A stretch of DNA of 64,000 bases, from positions 13,687,717 to 13,751,716 of the forward strand of contig NC_088305.1 of NCBI RefSeq assembly GCF_032854445.1, written 5' to 3'. This document shows positions 46,001 to 54,000 of the stretch, in pieces (within the stretch, counting starts at the first letter, position 1; each line of letters opens with the position of its first letter). The stretch is from Liolophura sinensis (Eukaryota; Mollusca; Polyplacophora; Chitonida; Chitonidae). The notes beneath the pieces were generated by a model that saw only the letters and a program-made list of their open reading frames with translations, made no database searches and had not been told where the DNA came from. Made by a program: the position numbers and the translations under genes.

Positions 46001-47616
46001 ATTGTCTATCACAACATGTCTATTTTAACGTTTGCTGCTTATTGTCCATTTGTCTATCACATCAACTCTATGTCAGTATCCTTTATTGACATTAATTAAC
46101 TTATTTCACTGTGTCCCAGAGGTGCAAATGACACCTCTTTCCATTAGAAATGTCTCAAGTTTAGAAATGTTCAGCTCCTCAGTTTTCTCCATTGTTCCTC
46201 CACCTGAATAACGTTTTTTGTGACTTTTGTTAGAAGTCCATGTTATAGGAGATGTAAACATGAATAATTGCCGAACGTTTTGGCAAGTCACATGATACAG
46301 TAAGACTTTTTTACCTTCAGCGATAAAAGAGTTTGAAACTACCCTATTGCTTTCTTTCATTACCCCATATCTATTCCATTTTTTGTTCTTTATTCTCCAC
46401 CGTCTATCATTCCATGTACATTGCGTTCTTTGTTGTACTCCTTTTGTCTATCAACCATGTTAATTGAACTATTTTAATTTCCTGGCAGAATTCTAAACAG
46501 GAAGATTTGAGGAAGTTTTTTGAGGAATCTTTCTTTGAAGACTCCAGCGCCACAGATGAACAAGGGGAGATAACTGGAGATGTTGTGTGTTCAAGTCCTA
46601 AAAAAGAGTCAAGTCCAGCCGACAAGTATCCAAAAAGTCAGTGAAGCTTACTGAGTGAATACATGATCATGACATCAACTAAAAAAGTAAAAAAAGAGAT
46701 ATGCAAATTATTACCATCCTTAGCCTTTCACCACTGAGGTTCCTGTCCATCTCATGCTGGCTGTCCTTGGAAGGTCCCTCAGCAACCTGCAAATGGTTAT
46801 TGGTTTCCTATAGGCTCTGCCCTGTTTCTTCCCACCTTAATGCTGGCCGTCATCATATAAGTGAAATATTCTTGAATAAATGAATAAATATTACCTTCTT
46901 TATGGTGCCAGGTTTTGCACACAGGTGGAGCACAATGACACGGGGATATTCAAGTATTGATTTGCTGTGTGTATATTACTTACCGTAAATTACCAAATTC
47001 ATGACTTAGTATGTATTGTATATAAGCATCAGTGTTAAAGCAAATGTCATGGTTAGTATCTCAAATAGCACTGCAGGTATTGACCATGCATATAAAGCAC
47101 AGTGACACAAGGGGATTGTTCCAACGCTGATGCCGTATGTGCATATTAATTACCATTAATTACCAAATTCACAAAGTCAGGACTTTGAGCTGAAGTTTGC
47201 ATTCGTGCGCCTCCCATAGGTGAGGGGCCGGTTTCAGGAAGCTCGCTGAGCTAAGTTTGCCCTTAACTACCATGCCATATATCGTAGAGATGTAAAGTGC
47301 ACTTAGCTAAGGGCTACTTAGCACTAAGTATGCTTCATGAATCCAGCCCCTGGTCTTTGACAGCCTTGTTACCAAATCTAAGTTAAACATGTACATGTAT
47401 TTCCTTGTTTTCTTATTAGAGAGCCCGACCAAACAGTCAAAGATCGGTCAGTTTTTCAAGCGGCAAACAGGTGTTGCCATTGGCAACCAGAGTGACATTA
47501 AGTTTGACCAACCAGATGCGTCAGATGAGATTGAGGATGATTGTGATTGGCTGGATGATATCGTTGAGTGGGAAGAATCTAATGGACAACCACAGGCCAA
47601 GAAATTAAAACTGTGA
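28011..47616 (+). CDS. SMARCAL1: SMARCAL1/HARP annealing helicase, complete, 16 coding exons, 869 aa
   Basis: SMARCAL1 is an SNF2-family, ATP-driven annealing helicase that binds RPA and remodels stalled replication forks in the nucleus. Exons: 28011-28764, 29181-29231, 32049-32232, 34271-34421, 35030-35191, 35611-35676, 37132-37269, 38721-38800, 39371-39503, 39724-39794, 40308-40407, 41709-41894, 42702-42802, 43765-43852, 46489-46636, 47420-47616. They sum to 2610 nt with consistent phases. Seen: RPA-binding motif at residues 4-28 ([18 protein letters not shown]); Ser/Thr-rich linker; one HARP domain about 213-268 ([18 protein letters not shown], then [11 protein letters not shown]); motif I DDMGLGKT with K349; DESH at 435-438; LLTGTP at 463-468; [14 protein letters not shown]; motif [13 protein letters not shown] at 696-706; C-terminal PIP-box QSKIGQFF at 810-817. 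The first exon has an acceptor at 27990, so a 5'UTR exon lies upstream. ATG 28011 is chosen because it opens the RPA motif. Human SMARCAL1 has two HARP domains. The exon 15 donor (gtcagt) is weak. Confidence 0.96.
29668..29815. repeat. ~32-bp minisatellite
   Basis: About five units of TATACTGTGTATGTACATGT plus GTCTGTACAG in SMARCAL1 intron 2, just before the 76-bp array. TACAGTATACTG is itself palindromic. Frames on both strands are artefacts. Confidence 0.85.
29845..32035. repeat. 76-bp minisatellite, 29 copies, abutting SMARCAL1 exon 3
   Basis: The AAGCAGTATGG word occurs at 29881 and last at 32009, exactly 28 x 76 bp apart; intermediate copies that I checked keep the 76-bp step. Each unit has a pyrimidine tract and AG (CTCTCTCTCTATGTCTG then ATGACAG). 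Sub-types (GAGACAAG versus GAAACAAG; CTGGTG versus CTGATG) alternate, suggesting higher-order units. The array ends about 20 bp before the real acceptor at 32048. Confidence 0.95.
33494..33743 (+). mobile_element. SINE-A copy, full length, well preserved
   Basis: GGGGCCTCCGTGGCTCAGTT head (box A), GAGTTCAAGTCCAACTC box B, an intact body and GAGTACGGCGTAAAACACC with an AATAAATAAA tail. A short internal head deletion follows GGTAATGATGG. SMARCAL1 intron 3. Confidence 0.93.
35219..35432 (+). mobile_element. SINE-A copy, 5' truncated, with duplicated tail
   Basis: Starts GGCGTGGGAAAGTCTGCC only ~28 bp after the SMARCAL1 exon 5 donor (exon ends 35191) and runs to an AATAAATAAATA tail near 35380. 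A second partial tail (TTCTTGAGTACGGCAAAAAA) follows. Confidence 0.85.
35814..36045 (+). mobile_element. SINE-A copy, diverged full length
   Basis: GGCACCTGTGTCCGAGGTGG head through AATGCTGGTTGCCATCATAT and the GAGTACGGCCTAAAACACC tail. SMARCAL1 intron 6. Confidence 0.87.
36127..36397 (-). mobile_element. SINE-A copy, inverted, full length
   Basis: Tail complement at the left, GAGCCACGGAGGCCCC head complement at the right. Inverted relative to the copy ending at 36045, with an ~80-bp spacer, so the pair could form a long RNA hairpin in intron 6. Confidence 0.9.
36431..36540 (-). mobile_element. fragment of the GGGGCYGG foldback MITE
   Basis: GAAGCATACTTAGTGTTAAG and TAAAAGTGCACTTCACAACT match, in reverse, the complete 129-bp element at 47223-47351. 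The ends have decayed. Confidence 0.5.
36650..37120. repeat. ~22-bp AT-rich minisatellite abutting SMARCAL1 exon 7
   Basis: About 20 units of TTATGTGACAATGTATTTGCT with small indels. The array runs to within ~15 bp of the acceptor of exon 37132-37269 (TTATGAGCAG), so the exon's polypyrimidine/branch region consists of repeat sequence. Confidence 0.92.
37490..38774 (+). repeat. 93-bp minisatellite made from the SMARCAL1 exon 8 splice acceptor, 14 copies
   Basis: The word GGTTGGGATTTCTCT starts at 37521 and then every 93 bp through 38730, 14 positions with no net indel. Each unit carries intron end TTTGTGTTGTAG, then TTACCCTGGGGTTGGGATTT and on to about 53 nt of exon 8, then ~40 bp beginning AGTGTATCAGCCAGGTGACT. 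Copy 14 continues into the genuine exon (38721-38800). Other copies lack the exon's true 3' end and donor. Copy 1 has GTGG instead of the GTAG acceptor. Confidence 0.97.
39178..39245 (-). mobile_element. SINE-B/C tail fragment, inverted
   Basis: TGAATGAATGAATCCTTGGG and GTTTAATGTCCTATTTAATG, the complement of the shared SINE-B/C 3' tail. Confidence 0.6.
39584..39646 (-). mobile_element. SINE-A tail fragment, inverted
   Basis: TTATTTATTTGAGTCGTGTT and CATACTCAAGACTTTTTCAC. Only the 3' ~60 bp of a SINE-A copy remain. Confidence 0.65.
39815..40066 (+). mobile_element. SINE-B copy, 5' truncated
   Basis: Body (GGTTGACTCGTATCAGTATA, AGCAGCACTAGATAAAAGAG) and tail (ACGACTTTAAACCCCAAGCA) ending in (CACT)n. 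It begins ~20 bp after the donor of SMARCAL1 exon 39724-39794. Confidence 0.85.
41013..41165 (-). mobile_element. SINE-A copy, inverted, 5' truncated
   Basis: ATTTATTTATTCATTTGATC tail complement through TGGGCAGAGCCCGGGGGAAA to ACCTTCCCATGTACG. The head is missing. SMARCAL1 intron 11. Confidence 0.88.
41598..41690 (+). mobile_element. half copy of the GGGGCCAC foldback MITE
   Basis: GGGGCCACTTTCCAGAAACT and TTCTCGTAAATGAAGTCG match the left arm of the element at 2226-2384. The right arm is absent. It stops ~20 bp before the acceptor of SMARCAL1 exon 12 (starts 41709). Confidence 0.6.
41997..42165 (-). mobile_element. SINE-A copy, inverted, 5' truncated
   Basis: TTGATTGGTGATTTACACCG to AGCCAGCATGAGCTGGA. 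The head is missing after box B. SMARCAL1 intron 12. Confidence 0.88.
42205..42335. repeat. ~42-bp tandem repeat, 3-4 copies
   Basis: Units containing TGCCGATTTCCAACACAACA and GAGTACAA; the last is decayed. SMARCAL1 intron 12. Confidence 0.85.
42370..42530 (-). mobile_element. SINE-A copy, inverted, 5' truncated
   Basis: ATTTATTTATTTATTTCATT tail complement through the body to ACCTTCCCACGTATGGTCT. It is the second SINE-A in this intron. Confidence 0.87.
43220..43395 (+). mobile_element. SINE-A copy, internally deleted
   Basis: GGGAGCCTCTCTTCAATGTG, GAGTTCAAATCCAGC, then a jump to CCCACCATAATGCTTGTCGC and GAGTATGGCATAAAACACC. SMARCAL1 intron 13. Confidence 0.82.
43889..44154 (+). mobile_element. 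SINE-A copy, full length
   Basis: ACTCTGTGACCCAGGTGGGT head, GTGTTCAAGACCAG box B, the complete body and GAGTACGGCGTAAAACACC tail. It begins ~36 bp after the SMARCAL1 exon 14 donor (exon ends 43852). Confidence 0.9.
44585..46060. repeat. 45/47-bp minisatellite, ~32 copies
   Basis: Units of TCTATCACAACATGTCTGTT plus ATAACATTTGCTGCTTATTC plus TCCATTG (47 bp), or a 45-bp form lacking one GT. Overlapping 60-135-aa frames ([18 protein letters not shown]) appear in every plus frame and end where the unit phase shifts, so they are not genes. SMARCAL1 intron 14. Confidence 0.95.
46090..46350 (+). mobile_element. MITE, GACACCTCTTTCC family, copy 1
   Basis: ATGACACCTCTTTCCATTAG, the TTTTTTGTGACTTTTGTTAG region, ATAATTGCCGAACGTTTTGG and ATAAAAGAGTTTGAAACTAC are shared with 53.6-54.0 kb; the first parts also with 63.5-63.8 kb. 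SMARCAL1 intron 14, 140 bp before exon 15. Confidence 0.7.
46740..46890 (+). mobile_element. SINE-A copy, 5' truncated
   Basis: TCTCATGCTGGCTGTCCTTG through GCAACCTGCAAATGGTTATT to AAGTGAAATATTCTTGAATA, with an AATGAATAAATA tail. Last SMARCAL1 intron. Confidence 0.83.
46915..47185. repeat. diverged ~170-bp tandem duplication
   Basis: Two blocks (about 46918-47005 and 47093-47175) share GCACAATGACACGGGGAT-like, GCATATTAATTACC-like and TTACCAAATTCA segments in the same order. Last SMARCAL1 intron. Confidence 0.6.
47223..47351. mobile_element. foldback MITE, GGGGCYGG family, complete
   Basis: Starts AGGGGCCGGTTTCAGGAAGC and ends with the complement of AGGGGCTGGATTCATGAAGC. The arms pair over about 50 bp, and total length is ~129 bp. 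It lies ~70 bp upstream of the last SMARCAL1 exon. Confidence 0.72.
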
Positions 47617-47785
47617 CGAGAGAAAGAAGGAACTGTGGCATTAAAAACATTCATGTTATGTCTGTATAGATGTATATGCATGTATAAACTTAAGTGCTAT
47701 TTTTTTTTTCGAGTTATGTGAATTTTATAATTCATTTTGATATTTCATATACAAACTTTCTGAAAGAGCTTATCACATATTGTTG

Positions 47786-47815
47786 AATAAACAAAAAAAT
47801 AAACACTGAAATAAA
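47786..47815 (+). terminator. SMARCAL1 poly(A) signals
   Basis: Three overlapping-spaced AATAAA hexamers at 47786, 47798 and 47810, about 170-200 nt after the stop codon, in an AT-rich stretch. This is the most probable 3' end of the SMARCAL1 transcript. Confidence 0.7.
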
Positions 47816-47894
47816 GCAAGTGCAAGGTGATTACTACAAAAATCCCAACGTCAGAAGAGCTGGGTACAAACCCTATTTGGGCCAGACCCAAAGA

Positions 47895-48110
47895 CATGAC
47901 AAAAGTTGATCTGGTTGCTACCTCCCTTGGCTATTACTATTGAGAGGTTAGAGCAAGGAAAGAGGACTGGTAGCTGGCTAGGTGTCAGTATAGTGTGACT
48001 GGGTGGATTGTCATATCTGTGTTTTCAGCATGATACTTCAGTGGCAACCGTGACCTCCAAGGCTGAGATGGTCAGTGTCCTAGCACAGCGCAATGACCCA
48101 GGGGCCTCCT
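47895..48110 (+). mobile_element. SINE-C fragment joined to a SINE-A head
   Basis: SINE-C body (GAGAGGTTAGAGCAAGGAAA, TGTGACTGGGTGGATTGTCA, CAGCATGATACTTCAGTGG) runs directly into a SINE-A-like head (GACCTCCAAGGCTGAGATGG, GCGCAATGACCCAGG) and then stops. Confidence 0.6.
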
Positions 48111-48424
48111 ATAAATGTTTATACTGTGTGTTACAAATGTAACCTTACAGTAGACACCTGAATGTCACCTTGAACCAAGGAAAAATTAGTCAAAAGCTGG
48201 GATTGAACCGTGCAACACCTCACACATTAGACCACCATTGAGTGTGAGGATGGTGATAACCATATCATCTCTGTACAAACCTCCAGATGCTCCCGCCACA
48301 CCTGGGTGACTTGCCAGGCAATGCCATCAGTCTGGATGGCTGGAAGACTGAAATACACAGCATCGTGATGGTTTTACTTTATAATCTTTAGTCATTCTGC
48401 ATCTCCTTCAAAAATTTACTAATT

Positions 48425-48600
48425 GATCTGATTGGCGTTTTACGCTGTACTCAAGGATATTTCATTTACATGACAGAAGCCAGCATTATGAGGGAAGGAA
48501 ACCGGGCAGAGCCCAGGGGAAACTCATGAACATGCATGGGGGAAGGAAACTATGCTCAGGGGAAACCCAAACCCATCTGAAGGTTGTTGTCAGACCCTTA
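48425..48600 (-). mobile_element. SINE-A copy, inverted, with internal duplication
   Basis: GATTGGCGTTTTACGCTGTA through GGGCAGAGCCCAGGGGAAAC; the GGGGGAAGGAAAC..CAGGGGAAACCC part is then repeated before GGTTGTTGTCAGACCC. Intergenic. Confidence 0.78.
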
Positions 48601-48702
48601 ATATCCTTCAAATACAGCACTGACCTGAGAAATGTACACTTCCTGAAAAGGCCACAACTCATTTTCAGGTGACTTGTGCTGGTAGTACAGAAATCAACTA
48701 AT

Positions 48703-48800
48703 TGGATTTATTTGATTGGTGTTTTACGCTGTACTCAAGAATATTTCACTTACACGACAGCGGCCATAATTATAGTAGGAGGAAACCGGAGAAAGCCCCA
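48703..48800 (-). mobile_element. SINE-A copy, inverted, 3' half
   Basis: GATTTATTTGATTGGTGTTT through TACTCAAGAATATTTCACTT to GGAAACCGGAGAAAGCCCC. Intergenic. Confidence 0.8.
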
Positions 48801-48991
48801 TAACTCAGTGGGAGGTGGTTAATCTGTAGGTGTTATGGTAATGAAAAACGGTGTGCTTTCAGACAGATGGAAGCGTCGTGACATAATACAATACCTCGTT
48901 GATACGAATGGGAATATCAAAATGACCTTTTTTGTTGACCAAGTAAACGAATCACTACTGCTGGTTTTTTTCATGGCCTCTATAAACTGAT

Positions 48992-49253
48992 AGGGGCTTT
49001 TGTCGCTTAGTTGGTTAGTGTGCTAGCGCAACGTAATGACCCAGGAACCTCTCACCAATGAGGTCGCTGTGGATTCCAGTCCATACTGGCTTCTTCTTCG
49101 TCGGCCTAAGTGGAAAGGTCTGCCAGCAACCTGGGGATGGCCGTGGGTTTGCCCCAGGCTCTGCCCAGTTTCCTCCCACCTTAATCCTGGCCGCCGTCGT
49201 ATAAGTGAAATATTCTTGATTACAGCGTAAAACACCAATCAAATAAATCAAAC
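48992..49253 (+). mobile_element. SINE-A copy, full length
   Basis: GGGGCTTTTGTCGCTTAGTT head, CAATGAGGTCGCTGTGGATT, an intact body (GCCAGCAACCTGGGGATGGC) and GATTACAGCGTAAAACACC tail. Frames on both strands across it are artefacts. Confidence 0.91.
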
Positions 49254-50287
49254 ATATATAAACTGATAAGGTGGCAGAATGGAATCCAGCTTTAAGTCAG
49301 AGTTGTCAGACATTCGCAGATGTGCAGTGATTCCCTGCTCTTATTTCCTGCTCGAGTATTTGGACATCACAGAAACAGAAAAAATTCTGCAGTGTAAATT
49401 CGCAAAAGTAATTCCATCCCACGAAAGTCCATATGTTGCACTGCATTACGGTCCCTCGTGAAGTGAATGGCCCATATCAAAAGGTAGAATGTCAAAGCTT
49501 ATACCAGCCGACCATCAGAGCAGCATAGAAGACCCCAAATCAACACAGAGTTTGGTTGAGCAGTTCTACTTATAGAACCTTTAATAAGCTGTCTTTCAGT
49601 TGACTCGGGTAGTGTTTCATTCCGAAAGAATTCACCTGTTGTTTAATTAACAGCTGTCAATTTTATGGCAGGAAATGAAGCCGATGAAACCAGAGGAAAG
49701 CTGTCACACCTTATTTACAAAGAAAAAAATTCTCACAATCGAAGTAGGCATCACTAAACAGACCACTTAAAATTACATATAAATATACTTTCATTTATCT
49801 TTTTAGATTTTTGTGAAAAGAGTAAAAGGTATTCGAACATTTGAATTCCAAGGTGGACATTATGAGTCTTATAATCAGAGGTTAGGAACTCGGTTTTTCC
49901 AACTCAAATCATGACACTGAATGTTGGAGTAACTCTTCATCCAGGAGTAAACGATTACTAAAATGTTGGAGTAACTCTTCATTTAGGAGTAAAGGATTAC
50001 TGAAATAATGTTTCCAAAAATTTCTTTTCCTGTGATGAACGTCAGAGTCCCTGGATTCAGTCAGAATGGCTCATAAAGCCCGCCATAGTATTCAAATATT
50101 ATAATATATAAAACTCTTCAATAAATCTGTAAAAAAAAAAGTATTTTAACACACAGTTTTCAGTTGCCTGTATGATGAACTTCACTTCGTAAGTTAGCTT
50201 AAAATGATTATGTGAGAAACAATTCAGTATTTGTACTCTAAGCACAGATAGCAAACAGAATCACACAAATGGATGCATTTCAGGAGA

Positions 50288-50293
50288 TTTATT
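50288..50293 (-). terminator. candidate ZNF622 poly(A) signal
   Basis: AATAAA on the minus strand about 750 nt beyond the ZNF622 stop. No nearer canonical hexamer was noticed outside the coding exon. If used, the (TA)n tract lies inside the 3'UTR. Confidence 0.4.
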
Positions 50294-50340
50294 TGTGCAA
50301 TTTAACAAGTGCTGACTACCAAAGTCAGACTGAAAACTGT

Positions 50341-50346
<6 letters not shown>

Positions 50347-50397
<51 letters not shown>
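50347..50397. repeat. (TA)n microsatellite
   Basis: An uninterrupted TA run of about 25 dinucleotides. Confidence 0.95.
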
Positions 50398-50404
<7 letters not shown>

Positions 50405-51040
50405 ACCATATACCAGTCTGATCTTACACAGTGCAAGTTTATGGAATCATTAACCATTCTCAAAACTGTGTAGTCAAAAACAAAAACAATATCCCTTAAT
50501 TCTGAATAATTAACAAAAACAAACATGCCTACATAATATATAACATGTAGGTGAGGGTCAAAAAAGGGGGTGGGGAAGGAAACAAGACGTGTACACCCCC
50601 AAAAACGCATAATACATGTCAACCTGACATTGTTGAGAGGTGAATCATCGAACTGATATTTTAAACTATAATTGTGTAAATCAGGTCACTTTAATTTAAA
50701 TAAATGAAACAAGCCGCTCATCGCAAACAACTGAAACAATGTAACAAGCAATGGATTCATCCGATTTCGTGAAAGTGGCCCCAGAGTATAGTCAATATGA
50801 AAGGCTGAATGTGATTTGAACGAAAATCATCTGTGCACCCGGCTCTACATGTAACTCTCCTCAATTTACTATAATCTTAAATCAAAACTCTCACGATCAA
50901 AGAAACTGTGGGTTATATTTATCATTTTGAAAAAAAGAGCATGAAAAGAAAAAAAACCAAAAAAACCCCCCAAAATGGGCTTCATCCACATGTAGCCTCT
51001 CCATTAGAGCTGATTATGTCTCACTGTCCTCTTTGTCCAA

Positions 51041-54000
51041 TCAGAAGATGACTTGGCAGCGGAAATGATGCTGTAGTTTATTGGCCTTGACCCCGAGTTT
51101 CATGTAGTGATGATGGCGCAAGCGGCGGAATTCGGCCAGGTCTTTGGCCTTCTGTACAGCTGCTTCCCCTGAAAACATATAGTTTAGTTATTTAGGTTTT
51201 TAGGCCGAGTGTACAATCATGCACTTTTCAGTTTTCTGCTAACTACATCTTTAGTTTACAGCTAACTACATCTTTAGTTTACAGCTAACTACATCTTTAG
51301 TTTACAACTAACTACATTTTTAGTTTTCAGTTATCTACATCTTTAGTTTACAGCTAACTACATCTTTAGTTCCTCGCTTATATGCAAGCCTTCCATATTC
51401 CTTAACTATGTGTGTCATCTGCCGACATTTTTGGGGGTCTCAGTTGCCCAGTTGGTTAGCGCGCTAGCGCAGCATAATGATTCAGGAGCCTATCACCAAT
51501 GCGGTCGCAGTGAGTTCAAGTCCAGCTCCTGCTGGCTCACTCTCCGGCCGTACGTGGGAAGGTTTGCCTTCAACCTGCGGATGGTCGTGGGTTTCCCCCG
51601 GGTTCTGCCCAGTTTCCTCCCGCCACAAATCGTCTCCTCAACATGCCAAGCACAAGTTTCCTATAATCTTGCAGGAATTCTGATTTCACATTACCTAGTC
51701 ACGCATGAATGCTGAAGGCCATTACTTAACACATCACATCTAAAGCCTGTCAAACTAACCAGCATTTTTGAGTTGGCCGCACTTGTCATCTAAACCTTGA
51801 AAATATACACCATTAAAAAGGTGATAACATGTTTGGGATTTAACTTTAATTACTGTTTTGATGATGAACAGAACCATCTAACACTAGCTATAAATTATAA
51901 TTGTGACAAAAAAATAGACAATCTTATATTTGGGAAGTGCAACCGAACGCTTGATTCATTTATTTATTTATTTATTTGATTGGTGTTTTAGGCTGTACTC
52001 AAGAATATTTCACTTATACGACGGCGGCCAGCATTATGGAGGGAGGAAACCGGGCACAGCCCTGGGGAAAACCCACGACCATCTGCAGGTTCCTGCCAGA
52101 CCTTCCCACTTACGGTCGGAGTGTTAATTGCAACAGTATTTATTATTCATGAACTATGAGGCAATATGAATTCGCGGTTATTTTAAAAAATCACAGGATT
52201 TATGGAAAATCTTTTTTTGTGCTTTAACCCTTTGAGGACAGTGTATGAGCCCATGCTCCAGCTTACTGAAGGGTAACATGGCAGCTGAGCCGGGAACATG
52301 CCCAACCAATGAACTTTTTTCGCCCATGACCTCACAAGCAGAAATGAACAGCATTTTGAGGAAATGACAGGTTTACCTTTGATGCCAGTCCATCCCAGCG
52401 CCTTGTACTGAGCCAGAAGGCGTGGCATGACAGACTGTCCCCGGGGGGCCCTCCGCTGTGGCAAGTTCTGGCAATAATACCGCTGTAACGAGCGATGACC
52501 CACGGTCACCCCTGTCACAATCAAGCATACATAACAGTGCATCAGCATGAAGAACATTGTATATGGTCAATCTTTACACGTAAAATCAGAAAAAAATGCC
52601 ATGGCAATCGTGATAAATCTCGCAGAAAAAAGCCTTTATATCTACAGTACACCACAAAAACAGAACAATAAAAACTGAAGGACAAAACGGTACTGCGCCT
52701 CATGTTCCACCAGTCTACTTTTACACCTCATCGTGCCAACATGATGTCGGCATCATGTCAAATAAATACTGACGCATAATTTTTTCAAATCCAATTTACG
52801 TTTCAAGCAGCTGCAAGACATCGAGCCGGGGTCAGTAAACTAAGCCCACTTGTTTTAACCTGTATAATACTTACCCAAACAAATAAATGTCACAAAATAC
52901 TACGTTTGATTTTGCTGAAATTTACTATTTTCTAGTACTATGATATCATTCTACCATCCAAACAAACATCAAAACACCTTTCTAAAATCAATAAAGCTTT
53001 CAAACTGCGGCAAAAACAACTAACTTATGTCTCTGATGATTTGTCGCTGAATCATGAGGTCAGCTTCAGGTGCATGAATTAAGTTACCACTGGTTTAAGC
53101 AAGGCTGTCAACTTAAAGGGCAGAGGTTAAGACCAGATTTCTCCACCCATAAACCATACTGTCACCATATACATGTAAGTAAAGCATACCTGACGGTAAG
53201 ACCAGCTCATATCCGTCACTCTCCAGTGGCTCCTCATCCACTTCCTCCTCATCTTCTTCCATTGGCTCCTCCCCCACACCAGGGGACGCTGCAGCCCCAC
53301 CCTCAGACTCAGCAAAGTCTGGGTAACTAGTCCTACAGTTGGAAAAAAAAAAAAACACCAATGATTTTAATGATTCACTTAAACCGTGTCTACATGTATT
53401 TTTGTTAAAAATCAAAGAAAAATTTTGAATGGTTCTGTTGTATTTAGGTCATTTTTAAGATTTTTTGTTAGCGAGTAACTGTTTACTAAATACATTCAAT
53501 CCGATCACATGGATATCCTGGTGAAAGTGTTACTATCAACGCAGTCAGCTCGTTTTTGCCTGCCCTATCCTCCACATTCAACAATGTAACATGTCCAGCA
53601 ATAGGGGAGTTTCAAGTTGAACTCCTTTGTTGCCGAAGAATAGAACAGTTCTACAACAGTCCTTGTCATGTGACCTGCGAAAAATGTTAGGCAACCTTTG
53701 ATGACATTAATTTACTTATCACCTGTCTCATCCTTTTCCAGAACCACATATGACACCTCTTTCCTTTAGGAACTTCTCCAGTTCACACATCATCAGCTTC
53801 TCAATTTTTTTCCATCATTCGTCTAATCTAAATTACTTTTTGTGAAACTTTTTTCAGATGCCCCATGTAATAGTAAATGTGACTAAAAACAATTGCCTAA
53901 CATCAGTGAGAGGTCACATGATGCAGCTGAACTATTTCTACCTTCATCAATAAAAGAGTTTGACCTCGAAACTACACTACTGGTTAAACAGCAGAGTTAA

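Larger units (their letters stand above)
49254..51040. other. intergenic / ZNF622 3'UTR candidate
   Basis: No gene recognised. It holds a ~47-bp duplication (GTTGGAGTAACTCTTCAT, twice near 49923 and 49967), a (TA)n tract near 50347-50397, a possible minus-strand AATAAA (TTTATT at 50288) and, near 50765, a short match to the GGGGCCAC MITE end. Confidence 0.5.

Noticed and set aside
28011..47616. ZRANB3 instead of SMARCAL1
   Set aside because: The N-terminal RPA-binding motif and HARP domain are SMARCAL1 hallmarks, and no NZF zinc finger or HNH nuclease domain is present. Only the PIP box recalls ZRANB3.
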